Assembly (NCBI GenBank): GCA_945901145.1
Contig: CAMDJY010000128.1
Span: 1-5,112 of the forward strand
Source of the DNA: Legionella genomosp. 1
GTDB lineage: Bacteria; Pseudomonadota; Gammaproteobacteria; Legionellales; Legionellaceae
Reading direction: 5' to 3'
Length of the DNA stretch: 5,112 nt
Shown one piece after another: positions 1 to 5,112 of the stretch. Under the pieces are notes generated by a model that ran no database searches, had not been told where the DNA came from, and saw only the letters and a program-made list of their open reading frames with translations. Both the position numbers and the translations under genes were made by a program. Position 1 is the first letter of the stretch. Every line of letters begins with the position of its first letter.

Positions 1-855
1 TACCCGCGTTTAGGATGTTTGCTTGACGCGCGCGAAGCTTCCGAACGGGCAGGTTTGTCTGTGGATGCCGATGGCTTATTTGTGCCTGATGCAGGATGGA
101 TTGATGCACCCAGTGTGTGTCAATTTTTGGTGCAACACCCGCATATTCAATATCGACCCAGTACTACGATCACCGAGATAGAATATAAAAATAATATGTG
201 GTCTGCTGGTCAAGATTATGCGCCAGTGTTGGTCATTGCGAATGGCTTTCAAGCAAGCTCTTTTTCACAAACGCAGCATTTATCTTTAAGCACGTTTCGT
301 GGGCAAATGACGGCCGTCAAAAGCCAGGCTGCAACCGAGACTTTGCAGTTACCCATTTGTGCAGCAGGACACATTCTACCGGCTCAACATGGTTTACATT
401 GGGTGGGAGCAACTTATCATCCTGGTTTAACTGATCAAAGTTGTCGCGCAATTGATGATGAAGAAAATTTAAAAATATTGCACAATATTCCCATTGGTTT
501 TTCTTCTGATTTGACTGACATTCAAGATCACTGGGCAGGCATTCGAGCTGCTACGCGAGATTATTTACCGTTTGTGGGCCCTGTCGCAGATCCTATGCTA
601 TTTAATCAGCAATTAAATGCTTTAAAAGCCCATGCTCGAGCATTTATTCCAGTCACAGGTCAGCAGTTTCAACCCGGGCTATATCTTTGTGCAGGATTTG
701 GATCGCGTGGGCTGACTACTATTCCTTGGTGTGCCGAATATTTAGCAGCAACCATTGCTCAAGATCCATTTCCTTGTTCTCGGGCAATGATACAGTCGAT
801 TTCACCCGCACGATTTTTGCGAAAAGCGCTTACGCATGAGCGCAATAGCAATTAA
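1..855 (+). CDS. mnmC: MnmC, C-terminal FAD-dependent oxidoreductase domain (5'-partial)
   Basis: This is the 3' part of the bifunctional tRNA 5-methylaminomethyl-2-thiouridine biosynthesis protein. The reading frame is open from base 1 and gives 284 residues before TAA at 853-855. In the family the C-terminal FAD domain removes the carboxymethyl group from cmnm5(s2)U34 to give nm5(s2)U34, and the N-terminal methyltransferase domain then makes mnm5(s2)U34 using SAM. Visible MnmC landmarks, numbered by codon in the window, are GLFVPDAGW (25-33), the ANGFQASSFSQT segment, RGQMT near 100, GATYHPG (136-142), GIRAATRDYLPFVG (180-193) and the GFGSRGL flavin-contact segment (232-238), ending in the typical SPARFLRKAL tail. 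The first in-frame start-like codon, TTG at 19, is internal to the domain and is not a real start. The methyltransferase domain and the FAD-binding N-terminal part of the oxidoreductase lie upstream of the window, so a stand-alone oxidoreductase (MnmC2-only) cannot be excluded. The end overlaps convergent folD by 26 bp. Confidence 0.93.
   Translation, partial: YPRLGCLLDAREASERAGLSVDADGLFVPDAGWIDAPSVCQFLVQHPHIQYRPSTTITEIEYKNNMWSAGQDYAPVLVIANGFQASSFSQTQHLSLSTFRGQMTAVKSQAATETLQLPICAAGHILPAQHGLHWVGATYHPGLTDQSCRAIDDEENLKILHNIPIGFSSDLTDIQDHWAGIRAATRDYLPFVGPVADPMLFNQQLNALKAHARAFIPVTGQQFQPGLYLCAGFGSRGLTTIPWCAEYLAATIAQDPFPCSRAMIQSISPARFLRKALTHERNSN
822..843 (-). terminator. Possible weak hairpin terminator at the folD stop codon
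   Basis: The arms GCGCT (826-830) and AGCGC (839-843) form a stem around the folD stop codon. On the minus strand the stem is followed by four T (825-822), as expected of a short intrinsic terminator for folD. The stem is only five clean base pairs there, with a C-A mismatch above them, and the T-tract is short. Read on the plus strand the same stem is slightly longer (7 pairs with one G-U) but has no T-tract after it, so it is a poor terminator for mnmC. This is a weak call. Confidence 0.28.
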
Positions 856-1693
856 ACGTATTTTCTAAAAGCATTTGAATGGTCATGGGGCCGATACCGC
901 CAGGAACAGGCGTAATCCAAGCGACTTTCTGTTTTGCTTCTGTAAAATTGACATCACCACGAAGCGTTCCGTCTGATAACCGATGGATTCCGACATCGAC
1001 GATGATCTGTTGTGGATTGAGCCATTCAGGCTTGATAACTTCTTGCGCGCCTGCAGCGACAATGATGAGAGTTGCTTGTCGAATATGTTCTTCAAGATTG
1101 TGGGTTGCACGATGACAAATCGTTACAGTGGCTTTTGCATTTAATAATTCGAGTGCCATCGGGCGTCCTACAATGTTTGACGCGCCAATAACGACAGCAT
1201 TTTGTCCAGCGATAGCAATTTGGTAGTATTCTAAAAGCATCATAATACCATAGGGTGTGCATGGTCTTAACGTTGGGTTGCCTTGTGCGAGTCGACCCAG
1301 ATTATAGGGATGAAAACCATCGACATCTTTATGGGGATGAATCTGCTCGATGATGATTTCAGGATTGATGTGCTTGGGTAATGGCAGTTGCACTAAGATA
1401 CCATCGATGCTTGGATCATCATTGAGTTTTTTGATTAAACTTAAGAGTTCAGTTTCTGTTGTATCTGCGTTGAGATGATAAGCTTCTGAATAAAATCCCA
1501 TCTCTTGGCATGCTCTGCGCTTATGCTGAACATATACAGCTGAAGCAGGATCTTGACCGACTAAAATCACGGCCAATCCGGGTGGTCGTACACCTTCTTT
1601 AAGCAGTATATTAATTTTTTGTTGAAGTTCTATTTGTAAAACAGAAGCTACGTGTTTACCGTCTAAAAGAGATGCTTTCATTGTGCGAGTCAT
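830..1693 (-). CDS. folD: FolD, methylenetetrahydrofolate dehydrogenase / methenyl-THF cyclohydrolase
   Basis: Cytosolic bifunctional enzyme that oxidises 5,10-methylene-THF to 5,10-methenyl-THF with NADP+ and hydrolyses that to 10-formyl-THF, supplying one-carbon units for purines and formyl-Met-tRNA. The 287-residue frame carries the family's catalytic set: Y54 and K58 in YVQHKRRAC, Q102 in GILVQLPLP, and D125 in KDVDGFH. The dinucleotide-binding signature GASNIVGRP is at 170-178 and PVPGGIGPMT is at 262-271. Two starts are possible. ATG at 1693 gives 287 residues. The in-frame ATG at 1681 gives 283 and aligns residue for residue with the E. coli N terminus, placing the catalytic residues at 50, 54, 98 and 121 as in that enzyme. 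I favour 1681, although neither start has a strong Shine-Dalgarno sequence. The gene converges on mnmC (26-bp overlap) and diverges from rlmJ. No key residue is missing. Confidence 0.97.
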   Translation of the reverse strand: MTRTMKASLLDGKHVASVLQIELQQKINILLKEGVRPPGLAVILVGQDPASAVYVQHKRRACQEMGFYSEAYHLNADTTETELLSLIKKLNDDPSIDGILVQLPLPKHINPEIIIEQIHPHKDVDGFHPYNLGRLAQGNPTLRPCTPYGIMMLLEYYQIAIAGQNAVVIGASNIVGRPMALELLNAKATVTICHRATHNLEEHIRQATLIIVAAGAQEVIKPEWLNPQQIIVDVGIHRLSDGTLRGDVNFTEAKQKVAWITPVPGGIGPMTIQMLLENTFNCYCAHA

Positions 1694-1710
1694 TCTATGA
1701 GAAAAAGCGA

Positions 1711-1749
1711 TTGCTTATTTTACACGTTTATTTAAAGAAAAATAAGCAA
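1711..1749. repeat. 11-bp perfect inverted repeat in the folD-rlmJ divergent intergenic region
   Basis: TTGCTTATTTT at 1711-1721 is the exact reverse complement of AAAATAAGCAA at 1739-1749, with a 17-bp AT-rich spacer. It lies between two divergent genes, where an operator or a transcript stem-loop could affect either one. It has no G+C-rich stem and does not look like an intrinsic terminator. No known operator is recognised. The repeat itself is certain; a role is not. Confidence 0.6.
1717..1722 (-). promoter_or_regulatory. Candidate -10 element for folD
   Basis: On the minus strand these bases read TAAAAT, five of six matches to TATAAT, about 24 bp upstream of the folD ATG at 1693 and about 36 bp upstream of the preferred ATG at 1681. 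Only poor -35 matches (such as TTATTT) lie at suitable spacing. The surrounding DNA is AT-rich, so chance matches are likely. The element overlaps one arm of the 11-bp inverted repeat, so a protein bound there could affect folD transcription. Confidence 0.25.
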
Positions 1750-1767
1750 GAACTGTTGGTTATCATT

Positions 1768-1776
1768 TGCTACACT
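1768..1776 (+). promoter_or_regulatory. Candidate extended -10 promoter for rlmJ
   Basis: TGC followed by TACACT (hexamer at 1771-1776) fits an extended -10 element, with four of six matches to TATAAT. It sits about 30 bp before the rlmJ ATG. There is no good -35 hexamer at the usual 16-18 bp spacing, which extended -10 promoters can tolerate. Transcription would begin near 1783 and leave a leader of about 26 nt. Confidence 0.35.
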
Positions 1777-1808
1777 ATGCGCAAATTCATTAAAAAAGAT
1801 CAACGAAG

Positions 1809-2642
1809 ATGCTGAGTTATCAACATGGGTACCATGCGGGAGGTTTTGCTGATGTTTTAAAACACGTCATTTTGACCCAAATTATGCAATATCTCATTCA
1901 AAAAGACAAACCATTGTTTTATTTAGAAACCCATTCCGGTCGTGGCATCTATCGTTTACACGATAAACAGGCACTAAAAACTGGTGAAGCGCGTGAAGGG
2001 ATTGAATTGCTCTGGCAGAAAAAAGAGATTCTTCCTGAAGTTTTTAGTCAATTTATTAATATCTTAACCATATTTAATCCTGATCATGCTTTGCAAATCT
2101 ACCCAGGCTCACCAGCCATTGCACTTGAAACATTAAGGCCAAAAGATCGCTTAGTGTGTTGTGAACTTCACCCGCGTGAATATGAGATGTTAATTCAGCT
2201 GGCTAAACAACAGAAACGGGTCTCTTATGGCCATGAAGATGGGATAAAAAAAATGCTTGCGCTTTTGCCGCCGCCAGAACGCAGGGGCTTAATTTTTATT
2301 GATCCATCTTACGAAATCAAGACAGAATATCGAGATATTCCGAAAGCCATGCAAAAGGCCTATCAACGGTTTGAGACCGGGGTTTATTGTCTTTGGTACC
2401 CGTTGATTGATCGTAAGTTGCATGAGCAATTACTCCGAGGTTTAGCTGCCATCAGTGATCGTTCTCTACAGATTGAATTGCATTTAAATCAACCCCATAA
2501 ACAAGGGATGCAAGGCTGTGGATTATGGGTGATTAACCCACCTCATAAACTAAAATCTGAAGCTAAAATAGTATTAGAAACCTTACAAAAGATGTTTAAT
2601 CCAGGCCAATCGACTTATCTGATTCACGGAGATTATGAATAG
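1809..2642 (+). CDS. rlmJ: RlmJ, 23S rRNA (adenine2030-N6)-methyltransferase
   Basis: SAM-dependent enzyme that in E. coli methylates N6 of A2030 in 23S rRNA before 50S assembly. At 277 residues it is close to the E. coli protein (280) and shares its N terminus: MLSY, then an H-A-G ... ADVLKH segment (residues 9-19) unique to this family. The SAM-binding motif is YLETHSGRGIY (38-48). YPGSPAIA and ELHP (119-122) follow, and the catalytic motif IV is IDPSYE with D165 as the catalytic Asp. The E. coli motif is DPPY, so the second proline is serine here. A GVYCLWYP segment and a C-terminal INPP complete the match. The start is fixed by alignment; the region just upstream (CGAAG) is a poor Shine-Dalgarno sequence. 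The gene diverges from folD and is followed after 56 bp by the PhzF-like gene. Confidence 0.95.
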   Translation: MLSYQHGYHAGGFADVLKHVILTQIMQYLIQKDKPLFYLETHSGRGIYRLHDKQALKTGEAREGIELLWQKKEILPEVFSQFINILTIFNPDHALQIYPGSPAIALETLRPKDRLVCCELHPREYEMLIQLAKQQKRVSYGHEDGIKKMLALLPPPERRGLIFIDPSYEIKTEYRDIPKAMQKAYQRFETGVYCLWYPLIDRKLHEQLLRGLAAISDRSLQIELHLNQPHKQGMQGCGLWVINPPHKLKSEAKIVLETLQKMFNPGQSTYLIHGDYE

Positions 2643-2670
2643 ACTTGCTATTTTTAATAGAGATGGTTAC

Positions 2671-2695
2671 CCTTCGCACATCGAATGACTGAAGG
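2671..2695 (+). promoter_or_regulatory. Possible hairpin covering the ribosome binding site of the PhzF-like gene
   Basis: CCTTC (2671-2675) is complementary to GAAGG (2691-2695), the only Shine-Dalgarno-like sequence before the GTG at 2699; a G-U pair extends the stem to six. A competing small hairpin, TTCG (2673-2676) with CGAA (2682-2685), would free GAAGG. Both stems are short, so the arrangement may be chance. No riboswitch or known leader motif is recognised. Confidence 0.2.
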
Positions 2696-2698
2696 CGA

Positions 2699-3496
2699 GT
2701 GAGTCGAGCCGTGGAAAATATTGAAATCTATCATATTGACGCTTTTACAGACAAAGTATTCCATGGAAATCCTGCTGCTATCTGTTTAGTATCAGATTGG
2801 CTGAATGATGAATTGTTACAAGCCATTGCGATGGAAAATAATTTATCAGAAACGGCATTTGTGATGCAAGATATGCAGGGTTATCAAATTCGATGGTTTA
2901 CCCCGAAAGGTGAAGTTAGCTTGTGTGGGCATGCAACCTTGGCTGCGGGGTTTTTATTATTTGAACTTGATCGATGTCCAGAAGATGTGGTGACTTTTTC
3001 TAGTTTGAGTGGTCCTTTGACCGTTCGTCGTCAAGGTGAACGCTTGGTGATGGATTTTCCAAGACTGAATTATCAAGAGATCAATGCATCAGATGTTTTA
3101 ACTAAACTCATCGATAAACCCATATTGGGCCTTTACTCAAGTGACTTAGATCATATTATTCTATTAGAAGATGAACGCCAAGTTTTGAATGCACGCGTTG
3201 ATCTCAGAGCACTGAGTTTATTTTCCACACGAGGGTTAATTCTGACCGCAGTAAGTCAAGATGCTGATTTCTATTCTCGTTGCTTTTATCCAAAACATAA
3301 TATTCCAGAAGATCCAGTCACAGGATCGGCGCATTGTGTGCTTGCGCCCTTTTGGGCAGATCGCTTAAACAAAACAAAATTACAAGCTATTCAAGGTTCT
3401 GTCCGTCGCGGAGAGATTTTTTGTGAAGTTGTCGATAATCGTGTACATTTATCTGGAAGTTGTCGTTGGTTTTCGAAAGGACATTTAGTGATTTAG
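2699..3496 (+). CDS. PhzF-family isomerase-like protein (DapF fold), substrate unknown
   Basis: A 265-residue protein of the PhzF/YddE family, two-domain proteins with the diaminopimelate epimerase fold. N-terminal signature: YHIDAFTDKVFHGNPAA (11-27). E51 in LSETAF matches the acid-base Glu of PhzF (E45). Next comes WFTPKGEV, then CGHATLAAG with H78 matching PhzF H74. The second domain carries EDPVTGSAH (204-212), where D205 and S210 match PhzF D208 and S213. These residues suggest a working isomerase; no phenazine genes are nearby, so the name should not be read as a pathway. The start is GTG, at 2699 with GAAGG just before it (3-nt spacing, tight), or at 2711, which would remove four residues and has no site at good distance. 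It lies 13 bp upstream of prpB, so cotranscription is likely. A role connected with propionate metabolism is inference from position; detoxification of an amino or organic acid is equally possible. Confidence 0.88.
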   Translation: MSRAVENIEIYHIDAFTDKVFHGNPAAICLVSDWLNDELLQAIAMENNLSETAFVMQDMQGYQIRWFTPKGEVSLCGHATLAAGFLLFELDRCPEDVVTFSSLSGPLTVRRQGERLVMDFPRLNYQEINASDVLTKLIDKPILGLYSSDLDHIILLEDERQVLNARVDLRALSLFSTRGLILTAVSQDADFYSRCFYPKHNIPEDPVTGSAHCVLAPFWADRLNKTKLQAIQGSVRRGEIFCEVVDNRVHLSGSCRWFSKGHLVI

Positions 3497-3499
3497 AAC

Positions 3500-3504
3500 G
3501 GGAG
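3500..3504 (+). promoter_or_regulatory. Ribosome binding site of prpB
   Basis: GGGAG lies five bases before the prpB ATG at 3510, just after the stop codon of the PhzF-like gene at 3494-3496. It is a much better site than those of the three preceding starts. It supports the ATG at 3510 as the start. Confidence 0.7.
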
Positions 3505-3509
3505 CATTT

Positions 3510-4388
3510 ATGGTTTCCATCGGTAAAAAATTTAAAATCTCTGTACTTGAAAACGCACCTTTGCCTATCCTAGGAACCATTAATGCATACACTGCGCTGT
3601 TAGCTGAGTCGGTGGGTGCCCAAGCAATTTATTTATCAGGTGCGGGTGTTGCTAATGCTTCTCATGGCTTGCCTGATTTAGGTATGATCGAACTTGCTGA
3701 TGTCTTGGAAGATCTGAGACGTATTAATTATAGTTGTAAACTACCCATTTTAGTGGATATTGACACTGGGTTCGGCCATGAACTTAAAATCTCACGAACC
3801 ATTCGCAGCCTAGAACAAGCAGGTGCTGCTGCTGTACATTTGGAAGATCAAGTAGCAATTAAACGTTGTGGTCATCGTCCCAACAAAACCATTGTATCCA
3901 TACAGGCCATGGGGGATCGGATTAAAGCGGCGGTTGATGCTCGGGTTGATCCAGATTTTGTGATTATGGCTCGCACTGATGCTTATGCCGCTGAGGGTTT
4001 AGCAGCAGCGATTGAACGTATTGCCTATTACATTGAGCTTGGTGCGGATATGATTTTCCCCGAAGCGCTGAGTACTTTGGATGAATACCGACAATTGACG
4101 CAACAAATCAATGTTCCAGTACTTGCCAATATCACTGAATTTGGTAAAACGCCGTTGTTTTCTCGTGAACAACTTAAAGAGGCTGGGGTAAAATTGATTT
4201 TGTATCCATTAAGTGCTTTTCGTGCCATGTCTGCTGCGGCATTGGATGTTTATCGTACGATTCTCAACGAGGGGACACAGAGTCCGGTTGTTCTGCGTAT
4301 GCAAACCCGGGACGAGCTCTATGATATATTAAACTATCGTCAATTCGAAAAAAAAATAGATGAATACAGGGAGTATGAAGATGAGTGA
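3510..4388 (+). CDS. prpB: PrpB, 2-methylisocitrate lyase
   Basis: Cleaves (2R,3S)-2-methylisocitrate to pyruvate and succinate, the last step of the methylcitrate cycle that disposes of propionyl-CoA. The 292 residues match the family (296 in E. coli) as one TIM barrel of the isocitrate lyase/PEP mutase superfamily. The signature KRCGH is at 118-122 with catalytic C120, which separates this group from PEP mutases. Metal and substrate residues correspond to E. coli with a -3 or -2 offset: D56 in LPDLG, D83 and D85 in VDIDTGFG, E112 in HLEDQ, and R155 in MARTDA. YPLSAFRAM and the MQTRDELYDILNY tail also match. The segment after DIDTGFG (HELKISRTIRSL) departs from the usual G-x-x-N-I-A-R-T-V. 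The gene is 13 bp after the PhzF-like gene and overlaps prpC by 8 bp, so the three are probably one transcript. Confusion with 2,3-dimethylmalate lyase or oxaloacetate decarboxylase homologues is unlikely given the prpC neighbour. Confidence 0.96.
   Translation: MVSIGKKFKISVLENAPLPILGTINAYTALLAESVGAQAIYLSGAGVANASHGLPDLGMIELADVLEDLRRINYSCKLPILVDIDTGFGHELKISRTIRSLEQAGAAAVHLEDQVAIKRCGHRPNKTIVSIQAMGDRIKAAVDARVDPDFVIMARTDAYAAEGLAAAIERIAYYIELGADMIFPEALSTLDEYRQLTQQINVPVLANITEFGKTPLFSREQLKEAGVKLILYPLSAFRAMSAAALDVYRTILNEGTQSPVVLRMQTRDELYDILNYRQFEKKIDEYREYEDE
4368..4373 (+). promoter_or_regulatory. Ribosome binding site of prpC, inside prpB
   Basis: AGGGAG lies seven bases before the ATG at 4381, within the last codons of prpB. 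The good spacing, together with the 8-bp overlap, points to translational coupling of PrpB and PrpC and fixes the prpC start. Confidence 0.75.
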
Positions 4389-5112
4389 TGATAAAGCTAA
4401 AAAAGATAATACTGATGGGTTAGCCGGTGTGGTGGCGGGCCGGTCTGCAATTGCAACAGTTGGTAAATCGGGGCATGGCTTAGATTATCGCGGATATTCG
4501 ATTGAGGACTTGGCCGCTCATGCAACGTTCGAAGAGGTCGCTTTTTTATTGCTGCGTGGTCATTTGCCGACCGAACAACAGTTAACAGCTTATACCAACC
4601 AGTTGATCGCCTTGAGGGGGTTGCCGGAACCTTTAAAAACCCTACTGCGCATGATTCCTAAAAATGCACATCCCATGGATGTTTTGAGAACTGGATGTTC
4701 GTTTTTAGGCAATTTAGAACCAGAGCACCAGTTTTCAGAACAAGAACATATTGCCGATCGATTGCTAGCGATATTTCCAGGAATGCTATGCTATTGGTAT
4801 GCTTATCATTATCAAGATAGAACTATTGAGGGCTTCAGCGACGAGCCTACAGTTGGCGGGCATTTCCTGAAGTTATTACAAGGCAAAAATCCAACACAGT
4901 TGGCGCGAGACATGATGAATGTTTCCCTGATTTTATATGCCGAGCATGAATTTAATGCTTCAACATTCGCAGCACGCGTCACTGCGGCGACACTGTCTGA
5001 TTTCTATTCAGCAATCACCAGCGCGATTGGCACGCTGCGTGGCCCTCTCCATGGTGGCGCTAACGAAGCTGCGATGGAATTGATTGAACGTTTTAAATCA
5101 CCTGATGAAGCC
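4381..5112 (+). CDS. prpC: PrpC, 2-methylcitrate synthase (3'-partial)
   Basis: Condenses propionyl-CoA with oxaloacetate to give 2-methylcitrate and CoA, the entry step of the methylcitrate cycle. The frame from ATG 4381 stays open to the window end, giving 244 codons of a protein usually about 370-390 long. Translated by hand it starts MSDDKAKKD and shows the PrpC pattern: TVGKSGHGLDYRGYSI (26-41), FEEVAFLLLRGHLPT (50-64), HPMDVLRTG (97-105), GGHFLKLL (159-166), LYAEHEFNAST (185-195) with H189, and GPLHGGANE (221-229) with H224, the two active-site histidines of the citrate synthase family. The catalytic Asp is beyond the window. HPMDVLRTG and YAEHEFNAST closely follow E. coli PrpC rather than GltA. 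As in other PrpC enzymes some activity with acetyl-CoA is possible. The start overlaps the end of prpB (ATGAGTGA). Confidence 0.95.
   Translation, partial: MSDDKAKKDNTDGLAGVVAGRSAIATVGKSGHGLDYRGYSIEDLAAHATFEEVAFLLLRGHLPTEQQLTAYTNQLIALRGLPEPLKTLLRMIPKNAHPMDVLRTGCSFLGNLEPEHQFSEQEHIADRLLAIFPGMLCYWYAYHYQDRTIEGFSDEPTVGGHFLKLLQGKNPTQLARDMMNVSLILYAEHEFNASTFAARVTAATLSDFYSAITSAIGTLRGPLHGGANEAAMELIERFKSPDEA

Noticed and set aside
198..434. Open frame of 78 codons on the plus strand inside mnmC
   Set aside because: It overlaps a clearly conserved MnmC coding frame and its translation shows no recognisable domain.
879..1115. Open frames on both strands inside folD (879-1115 plus, 883-1110 minus)
   Set aside because: Both lie within the conserved NADP-binding domain of FolD and look like shadow frames; no family is recognised.
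2648..2660. CTATT-TTT-AATAG palindrome after rlmJ as a terminator
   Set aside because: The stem is five AT-rich pairs with a 3-nt loop and no following T-tract; it would not be a stable terminator.
2699..3496. Annotation of the PhzF-like gene as a phenazine biosynthesis enzyme or as DapF
   Set aside because: No other phenazine genes are present, and the catalytic cysteine pair setting of DapF (CGNG and GCGE type motifs) is replaced by CGHAT and DPVTGSA, which are PhzF-type.
4028..4228. 66-codon open frame on the minus strand inside prpB
   Set aside because: It is antisense to conserved PrpB sequence and has no recognisable product.
4348..4356. Run of nine A near the 3' end of prpB as a programmed frameshift or PrpB-PrpC fusion site
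   Set aside because: A shift into the prpC frame meets TAG at 4357-4359 at once, and the other frame meets TGA at 4361-4363. Either slip would only trim about ten residues from PrpB, and the normal frame encodes an ordinary FEKKIDEY tail.

Overview
This window shows a stretch of gammaproteobacterial chromosome with moderately AT-rich DNA (G+C in the low 40s by eye). The MnmC, FolD, RlmJ, PrpB and PrpC proteins all resemble the Escherichia coli family members from remembered sequence. The composition and gene content would suit a Legionellales-like or other host-associated gammaproteobacterium, but that placement is inference. There is no sign of phage, insertion sequence, CRISPR, tRNA or rRNA.

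Layout, left to right: (1) the 3' part of mnmC (plus strand, cut by the window start), which makes the final modifications of tRNA wobble uridine 34; (2) folD (minus strand), convergent with mnmC and overlapping its end by 26 bp; (3) a 115-bp divergent intergenic region with an 11-bp perfect inverted repeat and a possible extended -10 promoter; (4) rlmJ (plus), a 23S rRNA adenine methyltransferase; (5) a 56-bp gap, then a PhzF/DapF-fold protein with a GTG start; (6) prpB, 13 bp further on; (7) prpC, overlapping prpB by 8 bp and cut by the window end.

The left half is RNA modification plus one-carbon metabolism. The right half is the start of a methylcitrate-cycle operon for propionyl-CoA: PrpC condenses propionyl-CoA with oxaloacetate and PrpB cleaves 2-methylisocitrate to pyruvate and succinate. 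The dehydratase step (prpD or acnD/prpF) and any prpR regulator are not in the window. The point most worth following is the PhzF-like gene placed directly before prpB: it has the same general fold as PrpF, the isomerase of the AcnD-type methylcitrate pathway, and its substrate is unknown. Otherwise the region is ordinary core metabolism, and I found no convincing undescribed system.
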